This document shows, one piece after another, positions 21,434 through 34,840 of a stretch of DNA of 64,000 nucleotides. This DNA comes from Theobroma cacao. Its lineage: Eukaryota; Streptophyta; Magnoliopsida; Malvales; Malvaceae. The stretch is taken from NCBI RefSeq assembly GCF_000208745.1, contig NC_030858.1, forward strand, positions 27,814,158 through 27,878,157, in the 5' to 3' direction. Below the pieces are notes generated by a model that ran no database searches, was not told the origin of the DNA, and was given only the letters and a program-made list of their open reading frames with translations. How positions within the stretch are numbered: the stretch's first letter is position 1; every line of letters starts with the position of its first letter. The translations under genes were made by a program, and so were the position numbers.

Positions 21434-22344
21434 CACTATCAAAAAAACATGTTTTGGTAACGGAATATTTTTCGTTGGTAAATTTTGTCAGAAATAAGCA
21501 ATAGATTACCAATGTAACTTGAACGCTAGCAATACTGAGGGAAAAACCAATGAAAAATCGATAGAAAATGCCCACGAAATATAATTCGTCGGTATTCCAT
21601 TGTTAAAACAAATGTGCGTATGAATAGTATAATTGTGCGAAGTTTACTGACAGAACCAATCCATCGATAAACATTTATCAACAAAATTTATCGACCGTTT
21701 ACTGGCGAGGTGTATGGTCAGTAATGTGGTTTAGTTGCTTAAGATATTGGTTAGTTTACAAATGGAAGCATTAACAACAATTTCATCGATAAGCCAAATT
21801 TAAACTCCTGAGCGATTCATTCGCCCCCCCCCCCCTCAACTTATTTTTTTAATCACCGATAAAAATTTCCATCGGTGAACCCAATTAAAACCCCATTGAA
21901 CGATTTATTTTCCATCCATTTATTTTTTAATCATCGACAAACATTTCTGTCGGTACATCATATTAAAACAACTTGAGTGGATTTTTTTCCCCTATTTTCT
22001 CTTTTCTTTTCTCCTCTCCTCTCCTCTCTACCTTTACTGTTGCCCCACCCTATACTCTACCTCTGCCACCAAAATTGTCGATTGAAAAGCACCGGAGCAC
22101 TGTCGACATCGGACTTAAGCCCTCTATCGATTGCTTATTCCTTCTCCTATTGTTTGAAGTGCTCGATCCTTCCGCTCATTCGATTCTCCAAGCTATCGTA
22201 CTAGAGCACCGTTGATGTTAGACTCAAGCCCTCCATCGGTTGCTTGTTCCTTCTCCTACCGTTTCAACTGCCTAATCCCTCTGCTAGTTTGATTCCCTAA
22301 GCTCTAGCCATCATCCTCTTCCCTATTGTTGCTCCAACCGCTAA
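21434..22344 (+). mobile_element. CACTA-type element, left end segment
   Basis: Starts CACTATCAAAAAAACATG, a CACTA (En/Spm) terminus. It continues with repeated subterminal motifs of the CGTTGGTAA, GTCGGTATTCC and CATCGGTGAA kind up to about 21960. A C12 run lies at 21824-21835. From about 22083 to 22310 a GC-richer block of 110 bp is tandemly duplicated (22089-22204 and 22205-22310) and could be captured host sequence. The segment is cut at 22344 by the gypsy-like element. The matching right end may be 43738. Confidence 0.7.
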
Positions 22345-24070
22345 TGTCACAACTTAATCTCGGGCCATGATCGGCACATGGGCTTAATAAGTGTAGCCCA
22401 TTAAGCCCAAGCAAGCCTTTTTGTATAAGCCTGTTCATCAATCCATCTATCATACATCATTCATTAAGTGCCACAATTGATAATTTCCAACCATAATTTC
22501 GTCAATAATATCATCCTCAAAATAGTGTTATCAGTTGCCAACTCATGACGACATCATCAATCAAACTAGACACATAGTGTTTACAAAATAAATATCACAA
22601 TTTAAATCAAAGTATTCATGTACACATGTAAAAGACCTTTGACTAGTAGCAGAGTGTCTTTGGTTGTGGGTATTGCTACTGATTGCCGTGGTAAACTTAC
22701 CAAAAGATTAGTATGAGTAGACTCCTCAATATAGGATCCAAATACCTCCGGATCTAAAAACCAAAACATGAAGTTTAAAAAGAATGAGTATAAACCTAAT
22801 GAGTGAACGTAGGAATGGAACAAGCAAACAATACAGAAGATTTTTTTTAAAACAATGCGCTTTTGTTATAAACAATGCAATTTGTATTTTTAAAACCAAA
22901 TCCAATGCTATGCTGTCATTCAAACCATTTCTAAAACATTTAGGAGTTTCTAACCTTCAACATTCAATGCAATCACATTACATTTCTCAAACATCTGTAT
23001 TTTATAGTATATGTACACATGTATATAAGTGTGTGTGTGTGTATTCAGACATGCATCAAGAATATCTAGCTCGTTCCCAAGAATAGTCAATTCCATCCTT
23101 TACTTAGGATGATACTCTAATAGCCAAACTCCATAGCCAATATGGTCTGGTGCATACAACCATCGACCTCAACACAAGTCACGTGCATTCCCACACCGCA
23201 TGTTGCTATTATCACTATGTGCACTCCCATACTGCACACAGTTATTGTGTCATGAGCTCTTCCATACCATAAACCACTATTACAATCTTGTACACTCCCA
23301 CACCGCACACATGGTTATAATTGCCATGAGCTCTCCCACATCGTACACCACTATTACCGTCATGTGCACTCCCTCAATGCACATACATGGTTATAGATGT
23401 CATTTGGCCATACCTCCTGAGCCATAGCATACACAACAACATATAATTAAGAAATTTTTTTATCAATACCTTCCATAAAGTTCCTTATTTTAGACCACAT
23501 ACATGGTTACGCAATCCAATTTCCAAGGTTTTCAACATATCACACACCATAATTCACATAGCAATTCAATATAATAATTCACACACATGGTTCATAACAT
23601 TATACATTTTGCAACGTAAGGATATCATTCATCAAAGGCTTGCTCCCATGCATATTTTAAAATATTCAAATAAATATATTCAAGTATTTCATTCAAACAC
23701 ATATTCATTGTTCCAAAACATTTTATATCTAATTTCACTTACTTTTTATGTTACCTTACCAAAACCAACACGAAGACCTCAATTGAACTTGGGTCTTGAA
23801 CCACCAATGGATCCTAGAATGACCAACAACACATTCAACTCAATTGTTTTTAATAAATTCATAATTTATTGCTCATAAATAAACATCTACTTATTTTCAA
23901 TCTAACCTCAAGTTCAACCTAGAAATCTAGTCTAAATAATAAACCCACCAAATTAACAACTTAAACTTGTAATATCCTTACCTTGATGAGCTTGGTTTTA
24001 AGATGGGAAACAAAACCCTAACATTTTTGGAGAGGGGAAAATATAAAATTTAGGAGCTAACAACTTGAAT
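22345..24070 (-). repeat. Truncated 3' LTR of the gypsy-like element
   Basis: Aligns with 27135-28740 nearly end to end by eye, including TAGACTCCTCAATATAGGATCC and AGATGGGAAACAAAACCCTAAC. A (GT)n run is at 23030-23042. It carries a minisatellite at 23175-23395. It stops matching at about 24060-24070. Confidence 0.82.
23175..23395. repeat. Minisatellite C inside the gypsy-like LTR
   Basis: Degenerate units containing TGTGCACTCCCAxACxGCACA and CATGAGCTCTxCCA alternate about five times. A shorter equivalent is present in the right LTR at about 27955-28110. Confidence 0.75.
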
Positions 24071-24475
24071 TTTATGTTAACTAGGAGTTAACAACTCATC
24101 ACACTACAACCCAAAATTCTAATATTCGAACTTTTAAAGATTGCTACAAATCCCAATCCTTATGACTTATATCAAGGCTTGATCGTAACCACCATTCAAA
24201 GTGCCACCCATAGTCTCATTGATTTCTCCCATATTTTTTCAAATTTGGAACCGTAGTTAAGGTTTCCAATTATACACTCATTGTTGGCTTTACCATGCTA
24301 CCTAATAATATCCTTTGCAATTACAACATGTTGTACTCTCATATTATGGCGTAGTCCATTGGTTTAATGTACTTATTCAAAAGTTGACTTTTTTGGTACA
24401 ATTTACCCCTTCAACCATGACTTTAGTCTTTGTATTCAGGATCATGACAAAACCACATACCATGATAAACAATAA

Positions 24476-25633
24476 TGTTGGCTCCATTAGGTTTTGATGA
24501 TAATAAAACATTCCCATTCATTTGTGTCTAATATTTCTACCTAAGTGTACAGGACAAAAAGTCATATGGAAATAATAAATCAACCTTTCAAATGTGTATA
24601 TCAAAAATCATGAAAATGAAGAAAAAACAATTGATCAACAAAAAGGAAGGTCTTTAGTTAAATAATGAAGAATGTTGGTTGACTAAAATTTAAATTGGAG
24701 AAATGACAGGCTGAAGAGTATTGAGAAACAGAATCGACTTAGTCAACCAAGATAAGAGTTAGTCGATTAAGAAGCTACTGCCAAAATCTGGACTTCAAGA
24801 CAGAACCAACTTAGTTGACTAAGAAATGAGTTAGTCAACTAAATACTCTCTGCCAGAATCTACGACCAGAAGACAGAACCAACTTAGTCGACCAAGAAGA
24901 AAGTTAGTAGACTAAGAGCTCTCTGTCTGTAATTTGAACCAGAGCACTAGAAGACAAAATAACGACTAGAACCAATTCTCAATTGTTTCCAACGGCCATA
25001 AACTGCCAAACTACCATCAGAGCTGTTTCTCCATGTATAAAAGGGTCTTCCAACTATCAGAAATCAGTTTTTGGAAGTGTGGAAGCGATTTGAATCATAT
25101 AGAGCTGAAAAACTAGAAAATCTCCTCTGCACCTTTCTGCACTTAAACGCCAATCTTTTGTATTTGTATTCTGCACTCAACCTTGTACCATTTAGATCAA
25201 CCTTATGATCATAGGTACTTTCTTTTGCTTCTCTTCTCGTATTCTTAGAGTGAGGGAGTCACTCTAAGTGTTTGTTTCAAGCTAGGATTGCTTAAATGTG
25301 TTAAGGTTCTAACTTAGCCTTGAAAAGTTAGGTGTTGGGTTTTAGTTTAGCCTGTGAAAAGCTATTGTGAAAGGTTTTGGCTGAGCCTGGTAAAAGCCAT
25401 TGTAAAGCTTGGTGAAAGCTTGTGAATTTCACCGGTTCTTAGTGGAATTGTTTGAAAAATCCTTGGTTGGATAATCAAGGTAGTGGATGTAGGTCTTGGA
25501 CCGAACTACTTTAAATTCCTGCACATTGTCTACTTTGTTTTTATTTTCTTTGTTTTGAAAATTAATTCCTCTTCTTGTCAAGAGCCGATTTGTGCTATTC
25601 ACCTCCCTCTAGCACATATAATTAGGACCAACA
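24476..25633 (+). mobile_element. Solo LTR of copia/Sirevirus type
   Basis: 1158 bp, TGTTGG...CCAACA, flanked by a perfect AATAA duplication (24471-24475 and 25634-25638). A TATAAAAGG promoter motif lies at about 25037. It carries three 73-bp repeats at 24728, 24801 and 24874 with palindromic TTAGTCGACTAAG-type cores. No interior or second LTR is present, so it is a recombination-derived solo LTR. Confidence 0.93.
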
Positions 25634-25638
25634 AATAA

Positions 25639-27134
25639 TTCCTAACAAACACTATCTAGTCAAATGTCATATTGTACCTTGCTAAAAACTAGGGTTACCA
25701 TTCGAAAGTCAATCTCATTAACTAGTAACCATTTAATAGCACTCCAAAAGATGTTTATTATCAAGTCCTTTAATTGCTTGTGCTATTAATGACTCTCTAC
25801 ATCAACCTTTAATAAGTGTCTAAGGCAATCAACCATGCTATTAAGGTGAATATTTTCCTTAATTATTGTAATACTAATCTTTGCAATTGTAGGACTAGGA
25901 ACAAACAAAAAATTTTTTTTTTTAGGAAATTCACAATGTTAATACCAATAATTAGATCAAGATCCCAAAAAGAACACATTTTCCAATGTCACACTAAATG
26001 GAACATATATTTCTTTGTGTTAAATAACACTTCACTTCAAGCACAAGATTGAATCAAATTTTCACTAAGGTATCCAACACATATTTATATCATCAAACAT
26101 CCTCTAAGCTACAAAAGCACTATCTTGTGTCAATTTTTAACACTCCATACTTCAACCTTAATGAATCAATTTTTCTTGTGATAAAATCTACTAATTGCCC
26201 ATTAGAAGTTTTCAAAATCAAAGTTTGAGTTCATTTCCATAAGGTCTCCAAAAGCAAAGTCCTTTAGTCACAACTTTGAATATAACGTATCTACCTTATT
26301 GAAATTCAAACCAAACTCCACCTCCATCAATTTATAAATATGTTATTATTCTTTATCAAACTGACTAAACCTCTCAATTTGTTAACAACTACGAAAGCTA
26401 CTATCTTACATCAAAAGAGCTAAGTATTCCAACTCTTAGAATCATTAACGTTAAAGTATTGTGTATATATTTACATTCATGATTCAACTACTATCTATCA
26501 ACTTCCTTAATGTGCTACATAATCATTATCGAATTGCTTAGTGTTACCTCTACCATCTTGAGAATGAACAAGATGTGCTTGTCCATAGATGTCTCGGCTC
26601 TAGTGAACCTAATAGTCCTACCTCATTTACCATGAACCCTAGTCATAGGATATATAATCTCGTTTACATTTCGTTATGAGCATTTTGCTTTAAAGTCTTT
26701 CTAAAGGTGGCTCGTGTCCTAGATGGCATTCTCACTTGAGAAAGAGTAACACCAATCAGTTTTACAATTTATATCAATACACAAGGTAAAGGGTAGGTTT
26801 TTATCATAATTGGGATTTTACATAGTCTTTTATGTGTGAGTTGCACCGCGGTTCGTAAACCATCCATAAGATCCTATGTATAGTTTCGACAGCTCCATTG
26901 GACTCAACATGTAACCTAGGACTCATTTATACCTAAGGCTTTGATACCAACTTTCACTTTTTTTAATGGCAATAAAGGGTCCCTATCAGAGCATTGTAGG
27001 CAAGAATCACATATGGCACATATGGCACTTTAACCTTGGTAGAGCCACGTTTTGCCACAATTCATGCGTAAGAGTTTCCAAGAATTGTCAAGCAAGACAA
27101 CACCACCATCTTTACTTTGCTCTGATGCCAACTT
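25639..27134 (-). other. Non-coding interior of the gypsy-like element
   Basis: No protein domain in either strand. A second primer-site-like motif (TTTGATACCAACTTTCAC) lies at about 26940-26957, upstream of the true site, suggesting a duplicated or rearranged leader. Confidence 0.5.
27119..27130 (-). other. Primer-binding site of the gypsy-like element
   Basis: On the - strand TGGCATCAGAGC, four bases after the LTR edge at 27135. It differs by one base from the initiator-Met complement. Confidence 0.8.
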
Positions 27135-29509
27135 TGTCACAACCCAATCTCGGGCCATGACTGGCACAAGAGCCCGATAAGCATAACCCACTAGGCCCAA
27201 GCAAGCCTCTTTGTATAGGCCTGTTCATCAATCCATCCGCATACATCATTCATTAATAGTCACAATTCATAATTTCAATCATAATTTCTCAATAATATAC
27301 CATGGCAACCAAATATATATTATCCCCAACGTAATGTTATCAATCAAACTGGACACATAGTGTTTACAAAATAAATCTCACAATTTACATCAAAGCATCC
27401 ATGTACACATGCAAAAGACCCTTGACTACTAGCGAAGTGACTCTAGGCGTGGGCACTACTATTGAATGCCTCGGTAAACTTACCAAAAGATAAGTATGAG
27501 TAGACTCCTCAATATAGGATCCAACTACCTCTGGATCTATAAACCAAAACATGAAGTTGAAAGAATGAGTATAAACCTAGTGAGTGAACATAGGAAGGGA
27601 ACAAGCAAACAAAACGGAAGATTTTATTTAAAATGATGCACTTTTGATAGAAACAATGTAATGTATATTTTTAAAATCAAATCATATTCTACGTTGTCAT
27701 TCAAATCATTTCGAATACATTTAGGAGTTTCCAACCTTTAGCATTCAATGTAATCACATTACATTTCTCAAACATCTCTATTCTATAGTATATGTACACA
27801 TGTATATATATAAATATATATTTTCAAACATGCGTCAAGGATATCTAGCTTATTCCCAGGAACAGTCAATTCCATCCTTCATCTAGGATAATACTCTAAT
27901 AGCTAACCTTCATAACCAATATGGTCCTGTACATACAGCCTTTGACCTCAACACAAGTCATGTGCATTCACAAACCCCATGTAGCTATTATCACCATGTG
28001 CACTCTCACACTGCACAAGGTTATCGTGTCGTGAGCTCTTCCCTATTGTACACCACCGTTATCGTTATATGCACTTTCACACTACACATTCACGATTATA
28101 GATGTCATTGGACCATACGTCCTAAGCCATAACATACATAATAACATATAATTAAGAATTTTTTTTATCAATACCTTCCACACAATTCATTATTTTAGAC
28201 CACACACATGGTTTTGTAATCCAATTTCGAAGGTTTCCAACATATTACACACCATAATTCATATAGCAATTCAATATAATAATTCATATACATGGTTCAT
28301 CACATTATATGTTTTGCAACATAAGGATATCATTCATTAAAAGCTTGTTCCCATGAAAGATTCAAATAAGTATATTTAAGTATTTCATTCAAACACATAT
28401 TCATTTTTGCAAAACATTTTATATGTAGGTTCACTCACCTTTTATGCTACCTTACCACAACACTAGAACCTCAATCGAAGTTGGGTTTTGAAGCACCAAT
28501 GGATGCTATAATGACTAACAACACATTTAACTCAATTGTTTCTAATAAATTCATTATTTATTACTAATAAATAAACATCTACCCATTTTCAATCTAACCT
28601 CAAGTTCAACCTAGAAATCTAGTCTAAATAATAAACCCACTAAATTAATAACTTAAAGTTGTAACGTCCTTACCTTGGTGAGCTTGGTTTAAAGATGGGA
28701 AACAAAACCCTAACATATTTGGAGAAGAGAAAATTTGAAATTTAGAGAATAAAACTTTGAAACTTGAAAACATGAGATTAAGGGTTTTAAAATCTAAAAC
28801 CTTACCTAGTTAGCTTGATAAATTGAAGGTTTAGAAGCTTAAATCTTATGTATATGAAAATGATAGAAAGTGAGGAAAAATCATAAAGAGAGAGAAGCTT
28901 TCCTTTTCCTTGAGGTTCGGCTATGGAGGACAGAAAGGAAAAAACTGCTGCTTGTTTGTGAGGATGAAGGTCGAAAGGAAGAACCAAAAGGAAAAATGGA
29001 AAAAATTGGTGCAAGGTTTTCTTTGGAGGAAGCCATGGGTTGGGAAGTAAAACAAGAAGAAAGAATTGCATTTTAGAAGAAAAAGAGAAGAAGGAAATCT
29101 TTCAAGTGATGGTCGGCCATGTAGAATAGAAGAAAGAGTTAAAGCTTCCTTTCCATCAAAATTCTTCATATTTTCATTTTTTTTGTCAAATACATTAAAT
29201 GAATTATAAATTAAGTTTTCAAAAGTATAATTGTGGGATTTTGAGTTTAAAGTTTGATTTAAGCTCGTCATGTAAAAAGATGGAATTGCCTTTAGTAAAA
29301 AGTTTACACTTTTCTTACATGTATCTAGCTTTTTAAGTCTCCAATTTGACTTGACAAAAAGAAAACTATATTTTTTTATAAGAATAATTTATTGAATCTT
29401 GGATATAAAATATTTGCTAAAACTCACCAAGAAGAGGATGAAATTACCCTTAGTCCACATCACCACTATTACTTTACTCTCTGCGAATATTAAAATTTGG
29501 GATATCGCA
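27135..29509 (-). repeat. 5' LTR of the gypsy-like element
   Basis: About 2.4 kb, + strand TGTCACAACCCAATCTCGGG to GGGATATCGCA. Small frames at 28802-29271 have no domain and belong to the LTR leader. Confidence 0.8.
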
Positions 29510-29531
29510 GGTAAGATTTATCAAGCATATA

Positions 29532-31307
29532 TATTAGAATGAGCCCTGCAGCCAATTAAGATTGGTCAAGGCTTAGTTCCAAACATGTAATCATATCATT
29601 CACATTGAATGATTAGAGGTTTTCATTCATCAATAAGGCATCAATTATAAAGGTTATAAGTTTATTGGATGAAGTCCATGTGATTAATATGCCTTGCAAG
29701 GGAATTGTAATGGGCTACAATTATGAGATCCTTATGCATCAAAATATAATCTCTAAATGTTCCTGGTCAATGTATCATTAAGGCTAAACATCAATGATTC
29801 TTAGAGACTGGTGTATTCTATGTTCCTTACTTGAGAAGTAAGCAACCAATCTCATAGGTTGAAGTATAGAGATACTTAAAACTAGAATGTAAGTGTTTGT
29901 TCCATGGACAAGTTCACTGAACATGACCTAACATGAGAAATGCATTTGGTATCTCACTTTAGTGTCTATGCAAATATTTCTCATGTATCAATTGTGTAAA
30001 TACTGCTTAGACTTGAGACATCAGGTTGTCTTATATGTGGAGCACTATATATTTAATCATATTCGTACGGGTCTTACCAAGGATGCCAAAATAGGATATG
30101 GTTGGTTGTAGTATGAAATATGTGAAGGCAAATGAGTGGTCAAGAAAGGAATCATCACTCAAAGTGATTTAAGGGACATATCTTAACAGTTCTTAGTTGA
30201 TGTTAACTTGTTGAAGTTCTTGGCCAAGGCGACTTAGAGATTATGAAAAAAAAATTTCATATGTCTCTATAAAGCTAATAATCTAATTTCAAGAATGAAT
30301 ATGGAGATCGATAAAAGTAAACACTACACCATGCTCTTATAATTTTAGGGATATATGATTAGGGAATGAATTACACTAATAGACTATACACTGAAAGGTT
30401 GTCAAAGAACCCTTTGACTCTCCTAACAATTGGATGGCCATGATGCATTGCTAGATGCTAATCTTGGTCTATGGAATTGAATTAATTAATTTAATAAAAA
30501 TTATAATTCAATTCCATTGCCAATATGTTAGGAACCTAATGGGTCACACACAATAAGTTGCATTATAAATTAAATTGAGAATATGATGAATTAAGCATAA
30601 GGCCAATATTATAATTAGTTATAATATTAAAGTCTTAATTGCAGACAAATAAAGTAAATTTAATTTAATTTTAATTTACAATGACTTAATTAAAAAGGTT
30701 TAACTCAATATTATAAAGGGTTATAATATTGAGGTTTTATTTGCAATTTAAGAAGTTAATTAATCTAGATATAAATATCACTTTTCAACTACTCATCAAA
30801 AAACAAGTGAAACACACAAGTTAGGTTTTTTAGTTGTCAAAAAACTAACAAGAAAAGCCTAGCCATTTACTTTCTTGAAAGACTTGGAAAAATAATTTTC
30901 CAACTTTATGATTCGGCTAGGAGGAGTGTGATTGTGTGGAGAGGACAAGTTGTTTTCCACCTTGCTAGCACAAAGGCATAGTTGAGAAAAGCTCCCTCCT
31001 TGTGAAGGTTCAAGTGCAACTGTGTGTGTAACCATTGGAGGCTAAGTATTTGATTGGCTTGGGTTCTTTGCTCCCTTTGTGGTGTTCAAAGTTTGGACAA
31101 GGAAGAGGCACCATCGTGATAGCCACACCACCTATCACGATGGTAAAGGTAATCTTATTTTTTTCAATTATTCGTCTTTTCTGGTTTTGTTTGTATTAAA
31201 ACCACCGAGGAGATCCGTGGTAGGCGCGGCATGTTTTGTTACTCGTTTAGAATTTTTTTTTCTGGTTTCATTCCATTGCGTTTAATTTGATTATGCCATT
31301 CCCAATC
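29532..31307 (+). repeat. 5' LTR of the 12.2-kb copia element
   Basis: About 1.78 kb. Starts TATTAGAATGAGCCC (decayed from TGTTGGAGTGAGCCC) and ends TTCCCAATC (from TTCCCAACA). A TATAAATAT box is at about 30770. Confidence 0.9.
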
Positions 31308-31308
31308 G

Positions 31309-31320
31309 TGGCATAAGAGC
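31309..31320 (+). other. Primer-binding site of the 12.2-kb copia element
   Basis: TGGCATAAGAGC next to the 5' LTR, two bases from the initiator-Met complement. Confidence 0.75.
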
Positions 31321-32447
31321 CTGCCTTGGCTTGTTTAATACAAACTAATGTTTTGTTGCTGTTGATTCCATATTAAAGATGGATATGAAGTGTTCGAGAA
31401 TCACAAAGTAAGTTTTAAAATTTTCAATTTTGTTTTAAAGTTGTTTATGACAGATTTGATTTATTAATTTGAATACTTATTTATTTGATTACTCATCTAG
31501 TTTAAGTGTCTAATTCTTGCAAACCAATATGTGCATGAGATGCGCAAAAGAGATTGGCAACTAAAGGACTCGGATTCATGGTGATATGATGCAGTTTTGG
31601 TGACAGAATTAGATTCTATCCAGCTTTGCTAGTGATCCAGTTTTCAGCTTTTAAAAGGGGTTTTAAGGCCTCTAAAATTGCTAGAAAAATTTGGGAGCAA
31701 TGTACATTGGAATAGTTCCAATAATGTTGCAAACCAGCAGCAAACAGTGGTGCGAAAGTTATAAAACCATGACTGAAACTGCTGCTGGCAGAAACGGTTT
31801 CAGGCCACGATTTTAGCTGAATATGGCAACTTAGAGGAGGCCTAAAATTGTGCAAACTGTTGCATTTATTGACTGACTTTTAGAGTTTGAAATAAGTTCA
31901 AAAATTTCCTGCTAAGATGACTAAAATTAAGGGATTAAATCCCTAAATTTGTGCCACCATAAAGCCACACAAGTGGCTGAAATCGTGACTATGTCCAGCA
32001 GACATAGGTCACGGTTTTTGGATGTTTTGGACAGCTAATTTGCATCCAAAAATCATGAAAATTTAATATGAAAAGGTTCCATATGTTATCTGACCAGAAA
32101 TAAAACTTTAGGAATTACTTCCCTGATTTAGAGCTGTTTTAAAATCAAAAACCATAGCTGCACCATTGTTGCCAGCAATAGCAATAGGGCCATGGTTTTT
32201 GGGTGATTTGGCCAGTCAATTTGCATCCAAAAATCATGAAAATTTCCTATGGAAAGGTTCCATATGTTAGCTGACCATGATTAAAAATTGAGGATTAGAT
32301 TCCCTAATTTGGAGCCGCTTTAAGCCACAAAACTGTGACTGGTACAGTGTTACCAACAACTTGGAAAAGTCTTGGTTTTGGGAATTTTAAATTTCCATAT
32401 TTGAAGCCTAAATTGCTACAATCAAGAGCACTAACTGGCTGACTAAT
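31321..32447 (+). other. Non-coding leader with a tandem duplication
   Basis: No gene. A unit of about 181 bp is duplicated imperfectly: GCATCCAAAAATCATGAAAA recurs at 32042 and 32223, with AAAGGTTCCATATGTTA and CTGACCA downstream in both. Confidence 0.65.
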
Positions 32448-33220
32448 AGGTAGCATTCGGTATGAGGGAAGTGGGAGCACATTCTCTACAATGTGTCCAA
32501 TTAAATTACATTACAGTATTTGTTTTGTAACAAACCACAATAATATAAGATTACAATATAATCACATTACTATCAAGGGATGTAATGTGATTGCAGTCCA
32601 AAACTAATGCAATCATATTGCATTGCACCCTTCGATGTTTTTAAAGACATTTTTATCCTTTGACTTTGTTATTTTGTTAAAGACATTTTGTAACGGTATA
32701 ATTAAAATAAAAAAATAAAATATATAATATAGGAATTAAAAATTAATAATAAAATAAAATATAGGAAATTAAAAATTTATATAATATAGGAAAAAGAAAT
32801 TAAAATAAAATATATAACATAAGAAATTGTATTAAAGAAATGAAAATAAAATATATAAGATTATAATAAGAATTGAAAATAAAATATATAAGATTATAAT
32901 AAGAAATGAAAATAAAATATATGATATTAAAAATATATTTAAGAGATGATATTATATAAATATTAACAATAAAAAAATATAAGTATATTAAACTTGCATT
33001 TTAATAAATAGAGGTAATTTTGAAAATTGATATTACATTCCTAGCAAAGTACTTGTAAATCAAACCCTGTAATATTATCTTCCTTGCATTTAATTATTAC
33101 TTTGTTTGTATACCAAACACTGTAATATTATTTTTCCTACAATCATGCTGCTTGCAATCACATTACTTACAATTACATTACCTGTAATCACATTACATTG
33201 TAAAGTACCAAACGCCACCA
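32448..33220. mobile_element. MITE, hAT-like ends, inside the copia leader
   Basis: The ends GGTAGCATTCGGTA (left) and reverse-complement GGTGGCGTTTGGTA (right) are inverted. Both sides continue with repeated AATGTAATGTGATTGxA motifs. The centre is an AT-rich block with AAATAAAATATATAA repeats (32700-32950). The target duplication is not clear and the superfamily is inferred from the end sequence. Confidence 0.65.
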
Positions 33221-34840
33221 TATTTTATGGAAATGGTTCTATTAAAGATAAATTTGACATACTTAAATTAAGGATGTCAGAATTTATTTGAACACATCCA
33301 TAAATCAAGGAATTTGATTCCTATGAATTATAGAAGTTTAAAATTATGGGGAAGATTATATCATGAATTAATTCCCTTCATTTAGGGAAGGAAATTCAAA
33401 TTTAACATAGGAAAATGAATTAAAGATTTTTGTCTGTAATATTAGATTTAAATTACCTAATGAGATTAAGTAATTGAACACATATAATCTAGAATTTAAA
33501 ATGGATTAATAAAAGGTTACCTAAAATGTTTGGGAAGTATAAATTAAAATAGTTTTGATTTGTAAAATTTTAATTCTAATACTGATACGATTATGAGTGG
33601 ATAATGTTACTAATTTTGATTAGTAATACTTTTCATATATGGAAAAGGTTTCATGTATAGAATTAATTGGTTACCCAAAAATTTGAAATTGACAAAATTC
33701 AAATGTTGAAAATTGCTAATCTCATATAATTAACAATATGAATGAGATATGTCTTTAAATTTTATTCATATTGATGAATGTATGTGGATGATTATGGACT
33801 TAGGCTCAATATGATTGTACTATGGTTGAATGTAAATTCTTAGAATTTTTGAAATAGGGCCTCTGTGTCTTGCCTTAAATCTTTATCTCAGTTTGTAGAA
33901 TTCTTTCCTCATCTAACTCCTCTCAGATGTAGCTCGAGGTTTCTACATTTAAATGTAATTAGAATTAGGATAGATTAAGAATTGAATTTTTGTAAAATCA
34001 AAAATGAAGAACTAAGACAACAAGGAGATTACAAGCAGACTTTAAGGCTGTTGTATGTAATCCTTTAGGTTTGACCAAGCTAATTTCTTTTGATGGCTCA
34101 AGAAAATTAGCATAGTTAGTCATAATAATCCAACGTAATTTGCATGTGATAGATTTATTTTATGTTATCTAATAAATACTATGCAATGCAAAGTAGTACA
34201 CATGTTATAGATTTATTTTATGCGATTCAATAAATGCTATGCATGAAAAGATGAGACATTAATAAAATTGAAAACAGAATCTCTCATTATATATTAAGGC
34301 ACATGCAACGGATGACTAAGTTCCCTTCCACCATATAACAAGATAACCTAGCTGTTTTTTTAATTGGAAGCCTGTTGAGAAAACTCAAGGCCAAAGTTTT
34401 ACACGAGTATGTTTGAGCTCTTGGTGGGTCTTACTCAACTAGTTTCATATAATCCAAATGCATGAAAACTTTATTATTATGAAACTAAAGGCAATAGCTA
34501 GGTGAAACATATATGATATGTTAGATAATGTATTGCCACCTACTGAGCTAGGAGTTGTATGGAGATACAATTACTAAGCATAGTTACCTATCTAGTCCAC
34601 CTATCATGGTTTGTCGAGAAAACTCAAAGTCATGACTAGAATGGATAGGATCTTAGCCCACTAAAAAGATCCTAGTATAGACTTCTCGAAATAACTTTGA
34701 GGGTTGTCATTTTGCATATAAAATAGTGGGAGAACTATTTAAAATCTTAAAACCTTGTTTTAAATAGTTATCTTAAATAGTTTACGCATGTTATTTACTA
34801 ATTGCTTTATTTTATTCAAGCATATTTATATACATTACAA
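33221..34840 (+). other. Non-coding leader of the copia element
   Basis: Long AT-rich region before gag. No domain recognised. A pair of similar segments (TTATAGATTTATTTTATG) lies near 34148 and 34205. Confidence 0.5.

Larger units (their letters stand above)
22345..29509 (-). mobile_element. Non-autonomous gypsy-like element (LARD type)
   Basis: Direct repeats 22345-about 24070 and 27135-29509 are its LTRs. The right one reads TGTCACAACCC...GATATCGCA on the + strand, i.e. - orientation. A primer site (TGGCATCAGAGC) lies just inside the right LTR. The left LTR lacks its last 700 or so bp. The flanks GCTAA (22340-22344) and GGTAA (29510-29514) differ by one base and are probably an aged 5-bp duplication. 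The interior has no recognisable gag or pol and contains a solo LTR (24476-25633). Confidence 0.8.

Noticed and set aside
24100..24130. CACTACAACCCAAAATTC as another CACTA end
   Set aside because: No subterminal repeats, partner end or target duplication; more likely LTR sequence.
28802..29271. Overlapping frames of 68-116 codons on both strands
   Set aside because: Inside the gypsy-like LTR; low-complexity Lys/Glu or Phe/Leu composition and no domain.
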